Assembly (NCBI RefSeq): GCF_037094685.1
Contig: NZ_CP146614.1
Span: 1,488,001 to 1,552,000, forward strand
Direction of reading: 5' to 3'
Origin: Massilia sp. METH4
GTDB taxonomy: Bacteria; Pseudomonadota; Gammaproteobacteria; Burkholderiales; Burkholderiaceae_D
Length of the DNA: 64,000 bases
Numbering within the stretch: position 1 is the first letter of the stretch; each line of letters starts with the position of its first letter. The notes beneath the pieces are model-generated. The model had not been told where the DNA came from, searched no databases, and worked only from the letters and a program-made list of their open reading frames with translations. The translations under genes and the position numbers were made by a program. This document shows positions 49,199-57,432 of this stretch, piece after piece.

Positions 49199-50590
49199 TT
49201 ATTGCGGCCGTGCGACGGTGACAGTGAAGATCGCCGCCATGTCGGCGGGATAAGGCTGTGCCTTGCGCACCGCCTGCTCCACCGCCGCATCGTAGCCAAC
49301 GTTTTTCCCTCGGCTGGCGGAGAACACCGAGAGCACGTCCTTGTTCGCGTCGAGGAATACCTCGTAGGTGGCCGTGTGCGGCAGTCCGGCGGGGCCGTAT
49401 GGGTAGTCGATGCCTTGCTGGATGCGCTGCTGGTACTCGTCCGGCAGCACGGTGCGGCCGGCGGGGCCAGGCTGGGCTGAACTCGTAACCGTCTGTTCGA
49501 TGTCGCTTTGCGAAAGCGTCGACGAGCGGCTACGCGCTGCGACCAGCAGCAGCACGAGCGTGACCATGACGAGCAACGGCAGCACGGCGAGGAACAGCGG
49601 CGTCGGTTTCGATGGCGGCATCAGGCCGGCGGTCAACTCGTCGTGCAACCGGGCCTGCTGCAGTTCCTTGTGCAGTTCCTGCCGCCAGCGCGCGGCAACC
49701 TCCGCCGGGGCAACGAGGCGCAGCCACATGGGAGCGCCCGAACCCAGGCGCATGAAAGCCGGATACAGGCGCTGCTTTGCTTCGCCGTCGAGCTGTGCAT
49801 CGTGCCGCAGGCACAGGAGCACCTGTTCCTGCGCCTCGATCTCGTCGGCGGGAAGGCTGTCCAGCATGCCCTTTTCGTCCAGCGCGTGATGCAGCACCAG
49901 ACCAACGCCAGCCATGCGCGCCAGCCGCGACAGGTCCTGCTCCCAGCCGAACACTTCGCATGCGGCAGGCAGCAGCAGTTCGTGGCCCGGCCGCCAACCA
50001 TCCGCCAGCCGCGCGGCGAGATGCAACTCGAATGCCGCCGCTTCGTCGAGGTTCACGAGCGCATCGCTGGCCAGGCTGCGCCGCAATGCATCGACCGCTG
50101 GACGCAGGCCAGGCGTGCCTTCCTCCACCAGCGCGTCGAACACGGCGTCAAAGCGCCCGTATTCCTCGGCGGCGGCCTCGCCTGGCGCCGGCAGCGTGGC
50201 ATGAGGTACCGTCGCATCAGGTACCGTGCCATCCGGTACCGTCGCATCCCGCACTGTTGCATCAGGTACCGTCGCATCAGGTACCGTTGCATCCGGCAGC
50301 GGAACAGCGGCATGCGGCACCTCCGGCGTTTCCAATGCCGCGGACGGCGCGGCAGGTGCCGGCGCATGGTCTTCCTGCGCCACCGGCTCGCCCGACATCG
50401 CGGCCCACGCCAGCGCATGCTCGTATGCCGCGCGCAGTCGCGTGAATGCCTCGACCTCCCGGTCCTGGTCGATCTGCTTCAGCTGCCGCGCATACGCGCG
50501 CCGGATCGACCGCTCGTCGGCATCGCTTGCAAGCCCGAGGTGGAGCAGGAAGGACGGGGCGTCCTGCACGTCGCTGTCGTCTGTGGCCAT
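49199..50590 (-). CDS. membrane J-like co-chaperone with TolA/TonB-type C-terminus (DjlC-like)
   Basis: 463 residues from MATDDSDVQD, with AAGG 7 nt upstream. Residues ~12-60 are a J-like domain (SFLLHLGLASDADERSIRRA, YARQLKQIDQDREVEAF); the HPD tripeptide is replaced by IDQ, as in HscC-partner proteins from memory. A run of DATVP pentapeptides (residues 100-134) and a helical region follow, then a membrane segment (LFLAVLPLLVMVTLVLLLVA). The C-terminal ~85 residues (TYEVFLDANKDVLSV, AVEQAVRKAQPYP) resemble TolA/TonB C-domains. It probably tethers HscC to the inner membrane and contacts periplasmic proteins. Confidence 0.82.
   Translation of the reverse strand: MATDDSDVQDAPSFLLHLGLASDADERSIRRAYARQLKQIDQDREVEAFTRLRAAYEHALAWAAMSGEPVAQEDHAPAPAAPSAALETPEVPHAAVPLPDATVPDATVPDATVRDATVPDGTVPDATVPHATLPAPGEAAAEEYGRFDAVFDALVEEGTPGLRPAVDALRRSLASDALVNLDEAAAFELHLAARLADGWRPGHELLLPAACEVFGWEQDLSRLARMAGVGLVLHHALDEKGMLDSLPADEIEAQEQVLLCLRHDAQLDGEAKQRLYPAFMRLGSGAPMWLRLVAPAEVAARWRQELHKELQQARLHDELTAGLMPPSKPTPLFLAVLPLLVMVTLVLLLVAARSRSSTLSQSDIEQTVTSSAQPGPAGRTVLPDEYQQRIQQGIDYPYGPAGLPHTATYEVFLDANKDVLSVFSASRGKNVGYDAAVEQAVRKAQPYPADMAAIFTVTVARPQ
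50189..50293. repeat. 15-bp minisatellite, seven units, in the J-like gene
   Basis: Seven consecutive 15-bp units encode DATVP/DATVR/DGTVP/HATLP; the plus strand shows repeated GCATCAGGTACCGTC. All units keep the frame. Confidence 0.85.
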
Positions 50591-50665
50591 TTTAGTGCCT
50601 TGCGGAAACATGAAATGATAACCCGATGCCGGCACGGCGCCAACTTCCAGTGGTACGATCGCCAC

Positions 50666-51976
50666 ATGCCTCGCTCTATCGGTTCCTTGTATGACGCTAT
50701 CGTGGTCGGCTCCGGCCCCGGCGGCGCAAGTGTCGCGCGCACGCTCGCCGCGGCCGGCGCGCGCGTGCTGATCCTTGAACAGGGCGGCGCCGCACCGGTG
50801 GCCGGCACGCTCACGCAGATGGCGGGCATGGCGGCAGTACCCGGCAAGGGGGCGTTCTTCCATCGCGACGCGTCGCTGCTGGTGCGCGGCATCACGGCGG
50901 GCGGCAGCTCCACGATCAATTTCGCGACGGCCGCGGCGCCGCCCGCCGCGCTGTTCGCCCGTTACGGCATCGACCTGGCGGACGACGAACGGGCGCTGCG
51001 CGCCGAGCTGCCGCTCGGGGCCCTGCCGGACAACCTCGTCGGCCCGATGGCACGCCGCATCGCCACGGCGGCGCAGGCGGCCGGCCTTCCTTGGCGCAAG
51101 CTGGACAAGATGATCCGCCCCCAGGCATGCCGCACCGGCTGCTGGCGCTGCGTGTACGGCTGCCCGTTCGGCGCGAAATGGACGGCGCGCGACTTCATCG
51201 ACGAAGCCTGCCGCCATGGTGCCGTGCTGGCGGCGGACACCCGCGTGGAGCGCGTGATCGTGGAGAACGGCCGCGCGGCTGGCGTGAAAGTCACGCACGA
51301 GGGCGCTCCCCACACGGTGCTGTCACCGCTCGTGATCCTGGCGGCCGGCGGCATCGGCACGCCGCGGCTGCTGCACAGCTCCGGGCTCGGGCCGGCGAGC
51401 GTGCCGTTCTTCAGCGACCCGGTGGTGGCGGTGATGGGCACGGTCGGCGACCTGCAAGGCGGTGCCGAGGTACCGATGGCGGCCGGGTTCGCGCTGCCGG
51501 AGGAAGGCCTGTCGTTCGCCGACCTGGCGCTGCCACGCCCGATGTACCAGGCTTTCGCGGCGCAGGTGGGCCGCTTCGACCGCTTGCATGCGCACGCGCG
51601 CACGCTGTCGATCATGGTGAAGATCGCGGATGATACGGGCGGCGGCGTCGGCCCGCGCTGGGTGGACAAGACCCTCACGGCGGCGGACCGTGCGAAGTTC
51701 GAGCGCGGCATCGCGATCGCGCGCGACGTCCTGCTGCACGCGGGCGCGAAGCACGTGTTCGGCAGCCATCACTTCGCCGCGCACCCGGGCGGCACGGCGC
51801 AGATCGGCAAGGTGGTCGATACGGGCCTGCAAACGCGCATGCCGGGCCTGTTCGTCTGCGACGCCGCCGTGCTGCCCGCGCCATGGGGGCTGCCGCCCAC
51901 GCTGACCTTGCTGTGTCTCGGCCGGCGCCTAGGGCGGCATCTTGCCACCGCCCTCAGTGAGCGCCCAGCCGCTTGA
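50666..51976 (+). CDS. GMC-type FAD-dependent oxidoreductase
   Basis: 436 residues from MPRSIGSLYDAIVVGSGPGGASVA, the FAD Rossmann motif; the longer ORF upstream overlaps the J-like gene and is rejected. A second family motif is ITAGGSSTINFAT. A cysteine group CRTGCWRCVYGCP at about residue 152 recalls bacterial GMC proteins with a GCxxC...GCP segment. The C-terminal His region is FGSHHFAAHPGGTAQIG and the terminal fold PWGLPPTLTLLCLGRRLG. Substrate unknown (an alcohol or sterol-like compound is typical). It is divergent from the J-like gene and its 3' end overlaps the DJ-1-like gene by 23 nt. Confidence 0.85.
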   Translation: MPRSIGSLYDAIVVGSGPGGASVARTLAAAGARVLILEQGGAAPVAGTLTQMAGMAAVPGKGAFFHRDASLLVRGITAGGSSTINFATAAAPPAALFARYGIDLADDERALRAELPLGALPDNLVGPMARRIATAAQAAGLPWRKLDKMIRPQACRTGCWRCVYGCPFGAKWTARDFIDEACRHGAVLAADTRVERVIVENGRAAGVKVTHEGAPHTVLSPLVILAAGGIGTPRLLHSSGLGPASVPFFSDPVVAVMGTVGDLQGGAEVPMAAGFALPEEGLSFADLALPRPMYQAFAAQVGRFDRLHAHARTLSIMVKIADDTGGGVGPRWVDKTLTAADRAKFERGIAIARDVLLHAGAKHVFGSHHFAAHPGGTAQIGKVVDTGLQTRMPGLFVCDAAVLPAPWGLPPTLTLLCLGRRLGRHLATALSERPAA

Positions 51977-52805
51977 GGAGCGCCTTGCCCACGTCCGCCG
52001 CGGACGCGGGATTCTGGCCCGTGATGAGCTCGCGATCTTCCACCACGAACGGCGTCCACGGCTGCGCATTGCTGCGGTAGTCGGCACCAGCCGCCTGCAA
52101 ACCGTTCTGCGGCAACAGCTTCATCGCGCCACCGTTCAATACTCCCTTGGCCTGCTCTTCTTCCACATTGCTGATCACCGTCATGCGGTAGCCGGCGTAG
52201 ATCCAGGCAGGCCGGGAGACCGGCTGGCCCGCTTCCAGCCGCGCCACGAAGTCCGGCTGCGCGACGGTGGCAAGCAGTGCGGCCGGACCATGGCAGGTCA
52301 GCGCGGTCGTCTTGCCGGCGGCGTGGAACGCGGACAGCAGGCGGCCCACGCGGGGATCGCGGATCAGGTCCTGCATGGGTGCGTGGCCGCCTGGTACGTA
52401 GACTGCATCGTAGGCGCCATAGCCCTGCTGCTCGATGCGGTCCAGGCTGACTACCGGCGAGCGTGCCGGCGATGTCAGCGCCAGCTTGTCCAGCAAGGCG
52501 CGATGCTCGGCATAGGCCGCTGCCCCGCCATGGAAGTACTGAACATCCTCCGACACCTTGTCCACCGCCGGCGCGCGCCCCTCGGGCGTTGCGAACGCGA
52601 CCTGGTGGCCCGCGTCCAGCAACATCTTCACGGGTTCCATCAGCTCGTTCAGGAAGAAGCCGGTCGGGTACCGCTTGCCATCCTTCAGGTCCAGCTCGTG
52701 CGCGTCGGACAGCAGGACCAGCACATTGGCAGCTTGCGCCGCATGCATGCCCAGCGCTGCGGCCAGCAGCGCGGCGCCGGCGGCAAGCTTTGTCAATCGT
52801 TTCAT
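51954..52805 (-). CDS. periplasmic DJ-1/PfpI family protein
   Basis: 283 residues from [20 protein letters not shown], with GAGGAG 5 nt upstream and a signal peptide ending HAAQA. The nucleophile elbow is LTCHGPAALLA and the conserved glutamate falls in TGFFLNELMEP. Related proteins are Hsp31-like glyoxalase III/chaperones or amidases; secretion is unusual for the group. Converges with the GMC gene. Confidence 0.87.
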   Translation of the reverse strand: MKRLTKLAAGAALLAAALGMHAAQAANVLVLLSDAHELDLKDGKRYPTGFFLNELMEPVKMLLDAGHQVAFATPEGRAPAVDKVSEDVQYFHGGAAAYAEHRALLDKLALTSPARSPVVSLDRIEQQGYGAYDAVYVPGGHAPMQDLIRDPRVGRLLSAFHAAGKTTALTCHGPAALLATVAQPDFVARLEAGQPVSRPAWIYAGYRMTVISNVEEEQAKGVLNGGAMKLLPQNGLQAAGADYRSNAQPWTPFVVEDRELITGQNPASAADVGKALLKRLGAH

Positions 52806-52936
52806 TCGTGCTCCTCGTTTTGCAAAGCGCACACTGTATTCAGATTGCGACGGGACATAAATGCGTTCGATAGCATTTGATTTTTGCGTTACAGAGCAAA
52901 GTCCCTGCCCCGCCCGCGAACGGAAGCGATCTCCGG

Positions 52937-54226
52937 ATGCCCAATTTGCCGCCAATGCACACTACAATGCCGCTTTCAATTGCCGATCCGACAATGCGCC
53001 AACTCTTCGCCGGACTGAAAATCCTCCAGCTGCCCCCATGGGCGATCGCGATGGCGGGGCCGTTGATGTTCGGATCGCTCGACCTGGTTGCCGTGCTCAC
53101 GGAAGGGTTCGGCCGCACCTCGCTGCACAACCCGATCGGCGAACTGGGCTACGTGATCGCGAAGCGGGTCGCCGACACGGGGGTCAATGCACTGACTTTC
53201 GACTTGTATGTAGCCGGCAAGGCCATCGTGACGTGCGCATGCGCCGCGATGGCATACGGCGCAAGCAGGACGGTATGGCCACACCGCCGCTTCCTGTGCC
53301 TGGCAGGCCAGCTGGCCTGCGCGCTGGCGATGGACTCCCTGGTGTTCCATATGCTGGTGGCGGCGCAGCTGGCATTGCTGCTGCCCACGCGCACCGGCCT
53401 GCGCTGGCTGGCAGTGATGTATCTGCTCGGTGTGGCGGCCGACGCAGCGCTGGTCGCCACGGCCCAGGCCAGTGTCGAACATGCGCTGCGCTGGTCGATG
53501 TTCGCCTATCTCTCCCTGGAGCGCCTGCTGATCTGCCCCGCCTTCTACATTGCCGACCTGGTGCTGCGCGAACGCCGGTCCCGCGTTGCCCTTGCCACCG
53601 CCCATGCCCAGGTGCTGGCCACCCAGACGCTGCTGGGTGAAACGCTGCGAGGGGCAGAGCGGATGCGCATCGCGCGCGACCTGCACGACACCCTGGGCCA
53701 TCACCTGACCGCGCTGAACCTGCACCTCGACCTGGCAGTGCGCCAGGCCGGCAGCAACGCGCCGGCGGCACTCGGCACGGCGCGTGGGCTGGGACAGGAC
53801 TTGCTCGCCCAGGTGCGCGGCGTGGTCACGCATGCCCGCCGCGACCAGGCAATCGACCTGGAGGAGGCATTGCGCGTCCTGTGTGCGGGCCTGCCGGCGC
53901 TGCAAACGGAGCTCGATATCGATGCGGACGCCGCGCAGCATCCGCCCCATGTGGCGCACGCGCTGTTCTGCTGCATCCAGGAAGCGGTCACGAATGCGCT
54001 GCGCCATGCCGGCGCGACGAAGCTGACGATACAGCTCCAATCGAGCGCCGGCATGACGGTCGCTCGCGTGGCCGACAATGGGCGGGGCAACCCGCTCATC
54101 GTGGAAGGCAACGGATTGCGCGGCATGCGGGAACGGTTGACGGACATGGGTGGCGCGCTGCTCATCGCGGCCGGCAGGCCCACCGGGCTGGCTCTGGAAA
54201 TGCGCCTGCCGGGAGGCGCGGCGTGA
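52937..54226 (+). CDS. sensor histidine kinase, HisKA_3 (NarL-partner) type
   Basis: About 429 residues from ATG 52937; further ATGs at 52955, 52967 and 52994 are possible and none has a good ribosome-binding site. Five or six membrane helices fill the N-terminal half (GPLMFGSLDLVAVL, LACALAMDSLVFHMLVAAQL, LLGVAADAALVATA). The phosphoacceptor region is RMRIARDLHDTLGHHLTALN, and the ATPase has EAVTNALRHAG, VADNGRG and GNGLRGMRERL. DesK-like architecture: a stimulus is sensed within or near the membrane. GTGA overlap with the response regulator gene. Confidence 0.9.
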   Translation: MPNLPPMHTTMPLSIADPTMRQLFAGLKILQLPPWAIAMAGPLMFGSLDLVAVLTEGFGRTSLHNPIGELGYVIAKRVADTGVNALTFDLYVAGKAIVTCACAAMAYGASRTVWPHRRFLCLAGQLACALAMDSLVFHMLVAAQLALLLPTRTGLRWLAVMYLLGVAADAALVATAQASVEHALRWSMFAYLSLERLLICPAFYIADLVLRERRSRVALATAHAQVLATQTLLGETLRGAERMRIARDLHDTLGHHLTALNLHLDLAVRQAGSNAPAALGTARGLGQDLLAQVRGVVTHARRDQAIDLEEALRVLCAGLPALQTELDIDADAAQHPPHVAHALFCCIQEAVTNALRHAGATKLTIQLQSSAGMTVARVADNGRGNPLIVEGNGLRGMRERLTDMGGALLIAAGRPTGLALEMRLPGGAA

Positions 54227-54858
54227 TCCCCGTCATCCGGGTAGCGCTGGTGGACGACCAGACGCTCGTGCGGAGCGGCATCCGGGGCCTGCTGGACCTG
54301 ACGGACGATATCCGTGTGGTGGCCGAAGCGGCCGATGGCCACGAGGCGGCCCGCATGCTGGCCGAGACGGCGGTGGACGTGCTGCTGCTCGACGTGCGGA
54401 TGCCCGGCCGCGGCGGCGTGGAGCTGCTGCGCGAAGCGGCGGCGCTGCCGCCGACGATCATGCTGACCACGTTCGACGACGACGACGCCCTGTTCGATGC
54501 CATGCGTGCCGGGGCGCGCGGCTTCCTGTTGAAGGATATCTCGCTGGAGCGGCTGGCCGACGGAATCCGGGCCGTGATGGCAGGCGAAACACTGTTTCGT
54601 CCCGCCCTGACCGAGCGCACGCGGGCCGCGTTCCGCCGCGGCCAGGTGGCTGTCCCCGCCGGCGTCAGCGCCCTGACCGGCCGGGAGACCGAAATCCTGG
54701 CGCTGATGGCCGGAGGCCTCAGCAACGGCGAGATCGCCGCCAACCTGGGCTGCGGCGAAGGCACCGTGAAGAACCATGTGTCCAGCATCCTGGCCAAGCT
54801 GGGCGTGCGCGACCGCGTGCGCGCCGTGCTGCGCGGGATCGAGCTGGAGATCATCTGA
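54223..54858 (+). CDS. NarL/FixJ-family response regulator
   Basis: 211 residues from GTG at 54223, overlapping the kinase stop. Receiver domain: acidic pair in ALVDDQTLV, phospho-aspartate in LLLDVRMPG, lysine in FLLKDIS. LuxR-type helix-turn-helix: LTGRETEILALMAGGLSNGE, GEGTVKNHVSSIL. It runs into eptA head-on, their stops overlapping by 8 nt. Regulation of eptA by this pair is plausible from position only. Confidence 0.93.
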   Translation: MIPVIRVALVDDQTLVRSGIRGLLDLTDDIRVVAEAADGHEAARMLAETAVDVLLLDVRMPGRGGVELLREAAALPPTIMLTTFDDDDALFDAMRAGARGFLLKDISLERLADGIRAVMAGETLFRPALTERTRAAFRRGQVAVPAGVSALTGRETEILALMAGGLSNGEIAANLGCGEGTVKNHVSSILAKLGVRDRVRAVLRGIELEII

Positions 54859-56503
54859 TCCCGCCACGGCACGCCGCCGTGAAGTCGTTGGCGCGCCGGT
54901 AGTCGCGCGTGGCCAGATGCAGCATGCCGAGTATCGAGTGGAACAGGTCGTCGTGGCTGCGCGGTGCGCCGGCCTGGCGGCGCAGGCAGGCCATGTCGAT
55001 GCCGGTACGTGCCGCGAACCCGTCGGAGAGCCACAGGTACATCGGTACCCTGGTCTGTTCCGCGGGCGCGATCGCGTAGGGCATGCCATGCAGGTACAGC
55101 CCTTTTTCGCCGAGCGATTCGCCATGGTCGGACAGATACAGCAGTGCCGCGTGATGCGTGCGCTGCTCGCGCAGCGCGGCGATGGCGCGGCCCAGCACGT
55201 GGTCGGTATACGCCAGCGCATTGTCATAGGCGTTGACGATCTCCTCGCGCGTGCAATGGCCGAAATCCTCGTTCGCGCAGGCCGGCTGGAAGCGCCCCAT
55301 GCGCTCCGGATAGCGCCGGAAATACGCCGGGCCGTGGTTACCGATCTGGTGCAGCACGATCACCTGGGGCCGGCCCGCTGCCAGGCGATGCGGCGCCAGC
55401 CCCTGGAGCAGCACTTCATCGAGGCAGCCGCCCGGGCAGGATTGCGCCAGGTGATGCTGTGCAAGCCCCGCGCATACGCCCTTGCAGCCGCTCTGGTTGT
55501 CGAACCATGCGGTCGGTATTGCGGCGCGCTCCAGTACGTGCAACAGCGATTCGTGGGTGCGCGCCCGGCGCTCGCTATAGCCGGCGCGCCCGAACGGGGC
55601 GAACATGCAGCGCAACGACACTTCGGTGCTCGTGCCGCACGAAGTCACGTCCGTGAAATTGATGCCGCCGGCGGCGGCCAGGTGCGGGGTCGTGTCGCGC
55701 CGGTAGCCGTTCAGGCCCCAATTGGCCGCGCGAGCCGTTTCGCCGACGACGATGACGAGCAGCAGCGGCTTGTCGAAGCTGGCCCAGGCCGCGCCACGGG
55801 CAATATCCGGCGCGACCGGGTGGCGCGGCGCATCGTCCATGCCCGTCCTGGCCGTTGCATGGCGCAGCGCGGACGTAACGAGGTTACCCGGCGTGACGAG
55901 GTAACGCAACTGCGGATGATTGCGTACCAGCGGTGCGAGCTCGCGCGCGGCCAATAGCACGATGGCGCCCCCTGCGGCCAGCACCACGGCCAGGAAAACG
56001 ATGCGTGCCCGGCAGGCTTCGCGCCAGGGCCGCCGGCGCATCGGCACGGCCAGCACGCATGTGGCGGGCAGCATTCCCGCCCAGGCGACGTGCCACAGCA
56101 GGCCGGCATTGAACCATTCGGATGCCTCGCGCACATCGGTGTGCAGCACATTGCCGACCATGGCGGGATCGACATACACCGTGTAGCGCGACGTGAAATA
56201 CGACACCGGCGCGGCGGCAAGCAGCAGCAGTGCCAGCACGGGCCGCGCCGCGCGCCCCGCCGCCAGCATGCCGAACAGCAGGCAGTGCGCGGCCGTGACG
56301 ACCGCGAACAGCGCCGCCGGCAGCAACCAGTCACGTAGCCCGGCAAGCGTGGCGCCCCCCAGGGCAAGGCGCCAGAAGCCGTTGTTGAGGAAGATGCAGC
56401 AGTACAGGCTGGAAAGTACGATCAACTGTTCCGCCGTGTAAGGGCCTGGCTGGGCGCCGGGCCACCGCGGCGCCAGGGCCAGCCGCGCGAGCAGCGTTTG
56501 CAT
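54851..56503 (-). CDS. eptA: lipid A phosphoethanolamine transferase, EptA/MCR-like
   Basis: 550 residues. Four or five N-terminal membrane helices are followed by the periplasmic alkaline-phosphatase-fold domain. Active-site segments: VVGETARAANWGLNGY, the nucleophile threonine in SCGTSTEVSLRCMF, HQIGNHGPAY and the metal site LYLSDHGESLGEKGLYLHGM. It transfers phosphoethanolamine from phosphatidylethanolamine to lipid A, lowering negative charge and polymyxin binding. It follows an outer-membrane barrel gene by 18 nt, so likely co-transcribed. Confidence 0.92.
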   Translation of the reverse strand: MQTLLARLALAPRWPGAQPGPYTAEQLIVLSSLYCCIFLNNGFWRLALGGATLAGLRDWLLPAALFAVVTAAHCLLFGMLAAGRAARPVLALLLLAAAPVSYFTSRYTVYVDPAMVGNVLHTDVREASEWFNAGLLWHVAWAGMLPATCVLAVPMRRRPWREACRARIVFLAVVLAAGGAIVLLAARELAPLVRNHPQLRYLVTPGNLVTSALRHATARTGMDDAPRHPVAPDIARGAAWASFDKPLLLVIVVGETARAANWGLNGYRRDTTPHLAAAGGINFTDVTSCGTSTEVSLRCMFAPFGRAGYSERRARTHESLLHVLERAAIPTAWFDNQSGCKGVCAGLAQHHLAQSCPGGCLDEVLLQGLAPHRLAAGRPQVIVLHQIGNHGPAYFRRYPERMGRFQPACANEDFGHCTREEIVNAYDNALAYTDHVLGRAIAALREQRTHHAALLYLSDHGESLGEKGLYLHGMPYAIAPAEQTRVPMYLWLSDGFAARTGIDMACLRRQAGAPRSHDDLFHSILGMLHLATRDYRRANDFTAACRGGIR

Positions 56504-56521
56504 GGTTCGGCCAGGCGTGCA

Positions 56522-57082
56522 TCAGAAATCGAATCGCACGCCCAGCTGAAGCACGTTGTGCCGCATGCGCGCCTTGGGCGTTTCGATCTTGCCGTAGGAA
56601 GCCAGTTCGGCCACCGCGGCAACGCGCGGCGTGACGCGGTATTCCATGCCCACGGTACCCATCGGGCGGAAGTTGTGCTCCTTTTCCTCGCGGCCGCCGG
56701 GTGTCTTCAGCACCAGGTAATTGCGCGCCACGCCGCCCTTCAGGTACCAGGCCAGCTTGTCGTTGATGGGGAAGGTGGCTTTGCCGGCCGCGTACAGCGC
56801 GCCGGAGCGGGCCGACGTTTTACCGCCGGCGGTGGCGTAATCGGCGTCCGACAGCCGCGCATAGCCTGCTTCCAGCGCCCAGGTGTCGTTCAGATGCCAG
56901 CCGCCGTACACGGTAACAGGCACCGCCTTGTCCGTCGGCTCGAGCACGGTGCCGGAAGCTTCGCGCCATTGCTGCGTGCCGCGCTTGCCGAGCGAAATGC
57001 CGGCATACGATTGGGCGAGGGCGGAAGAGGCGGCAAATACCGCCAGCAGCGGCAGCAGCGCGACGAGAGTCTTGTGTTTCAT
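56522..57082 (-). CDS. outer-membrane beta-barrel protein (OmpA/OmpW-like barrel)
   Basis: 186 residues with AAAGGAAAAC before ATG and a signal peptide ending ASSALAQ. Mature strands alternate (AGISLGKRG, TVYGGWHLNDTWALEAGYARL, WYLKGGVARNYLVL, MGTVGMEYRVTPRVAAVAEL) and the protein ends QLGVRFDF, the usual barrel-assembly signature. Probably eight strands. Its place before eptA suggests a shared response to envelope stress; there is no recognisable lipid A deacylase or palmitoyltransferase motif. Confidence 0.85.
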   Translation of the reverse strand: MKHKTLVALLPLLAVFAASSALAQSYAGISLGKRGTQQWREASGTVLEPTDKAVPVTVYGGWHLNDTWALEAGYARLSDADYATAGGKTSARSGALYAAGKATFPINDKLAWYLKGGVARNYLVLKTPGGREEKEHNFRPMGTVGMEYRVTPRVAAVAELASYGKIETPKARMRHNVLQLGVRFDF

Positions 57083-57219
57083 GTTTTCCTTTCACTGGCG
57101 TGCAGCCGGACGATCCGGCCACATCGCTGGCGCAGTGTAGGAAACAGGGTGATTTGCCACATGTGCCATCCGTCATGGCCCAAGGGCATGACGAACGGCA
57201 CTGGCGTGCCGGCTTGCGA

Positions 57220-57432
57220 TCAGTAGTGCGGCGGCCGCTCGTTGAGCGGCGCCTGGGCGGCGTCGCGCGTGCGCACATGCTCGGCCAGCTTGGCGATCAT
57301 GGCTTCGAGCTGGTCGATCTGCTTTTGCTGTTCGTAGATGCGCTGGTTCAGCGATTCCACCAGGTCTTCCTGGTGCGCCAACTTGATTTCGATGTCGACG
57401 AAGCGTTCGATGGTTGGGTCTTCGGGGTTCAC
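57220..57432 (-). CDS. slyX: SlyX family coiled-coil protein
   Basis: 70 residues from GTG at 57432. A single amphipathic coiled coil (RFVDIEIKLAHQEDLVESLN, QRIYEQQKQIDQLEAMI) and the conserved terminal RPPHY identify SlyX. The function is unclear. The GTG overlaps the TGA of rep (GTGA), so translation is coupled to the helicase. Confidence 0.9.
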   Translation of the reverse strand: MNPEDPTIERFVDIEIKLAHQEDLVESLNQRIYEQQKQIDQLEAMIAKLAEHVRTRDAAQAPLNERPPHY

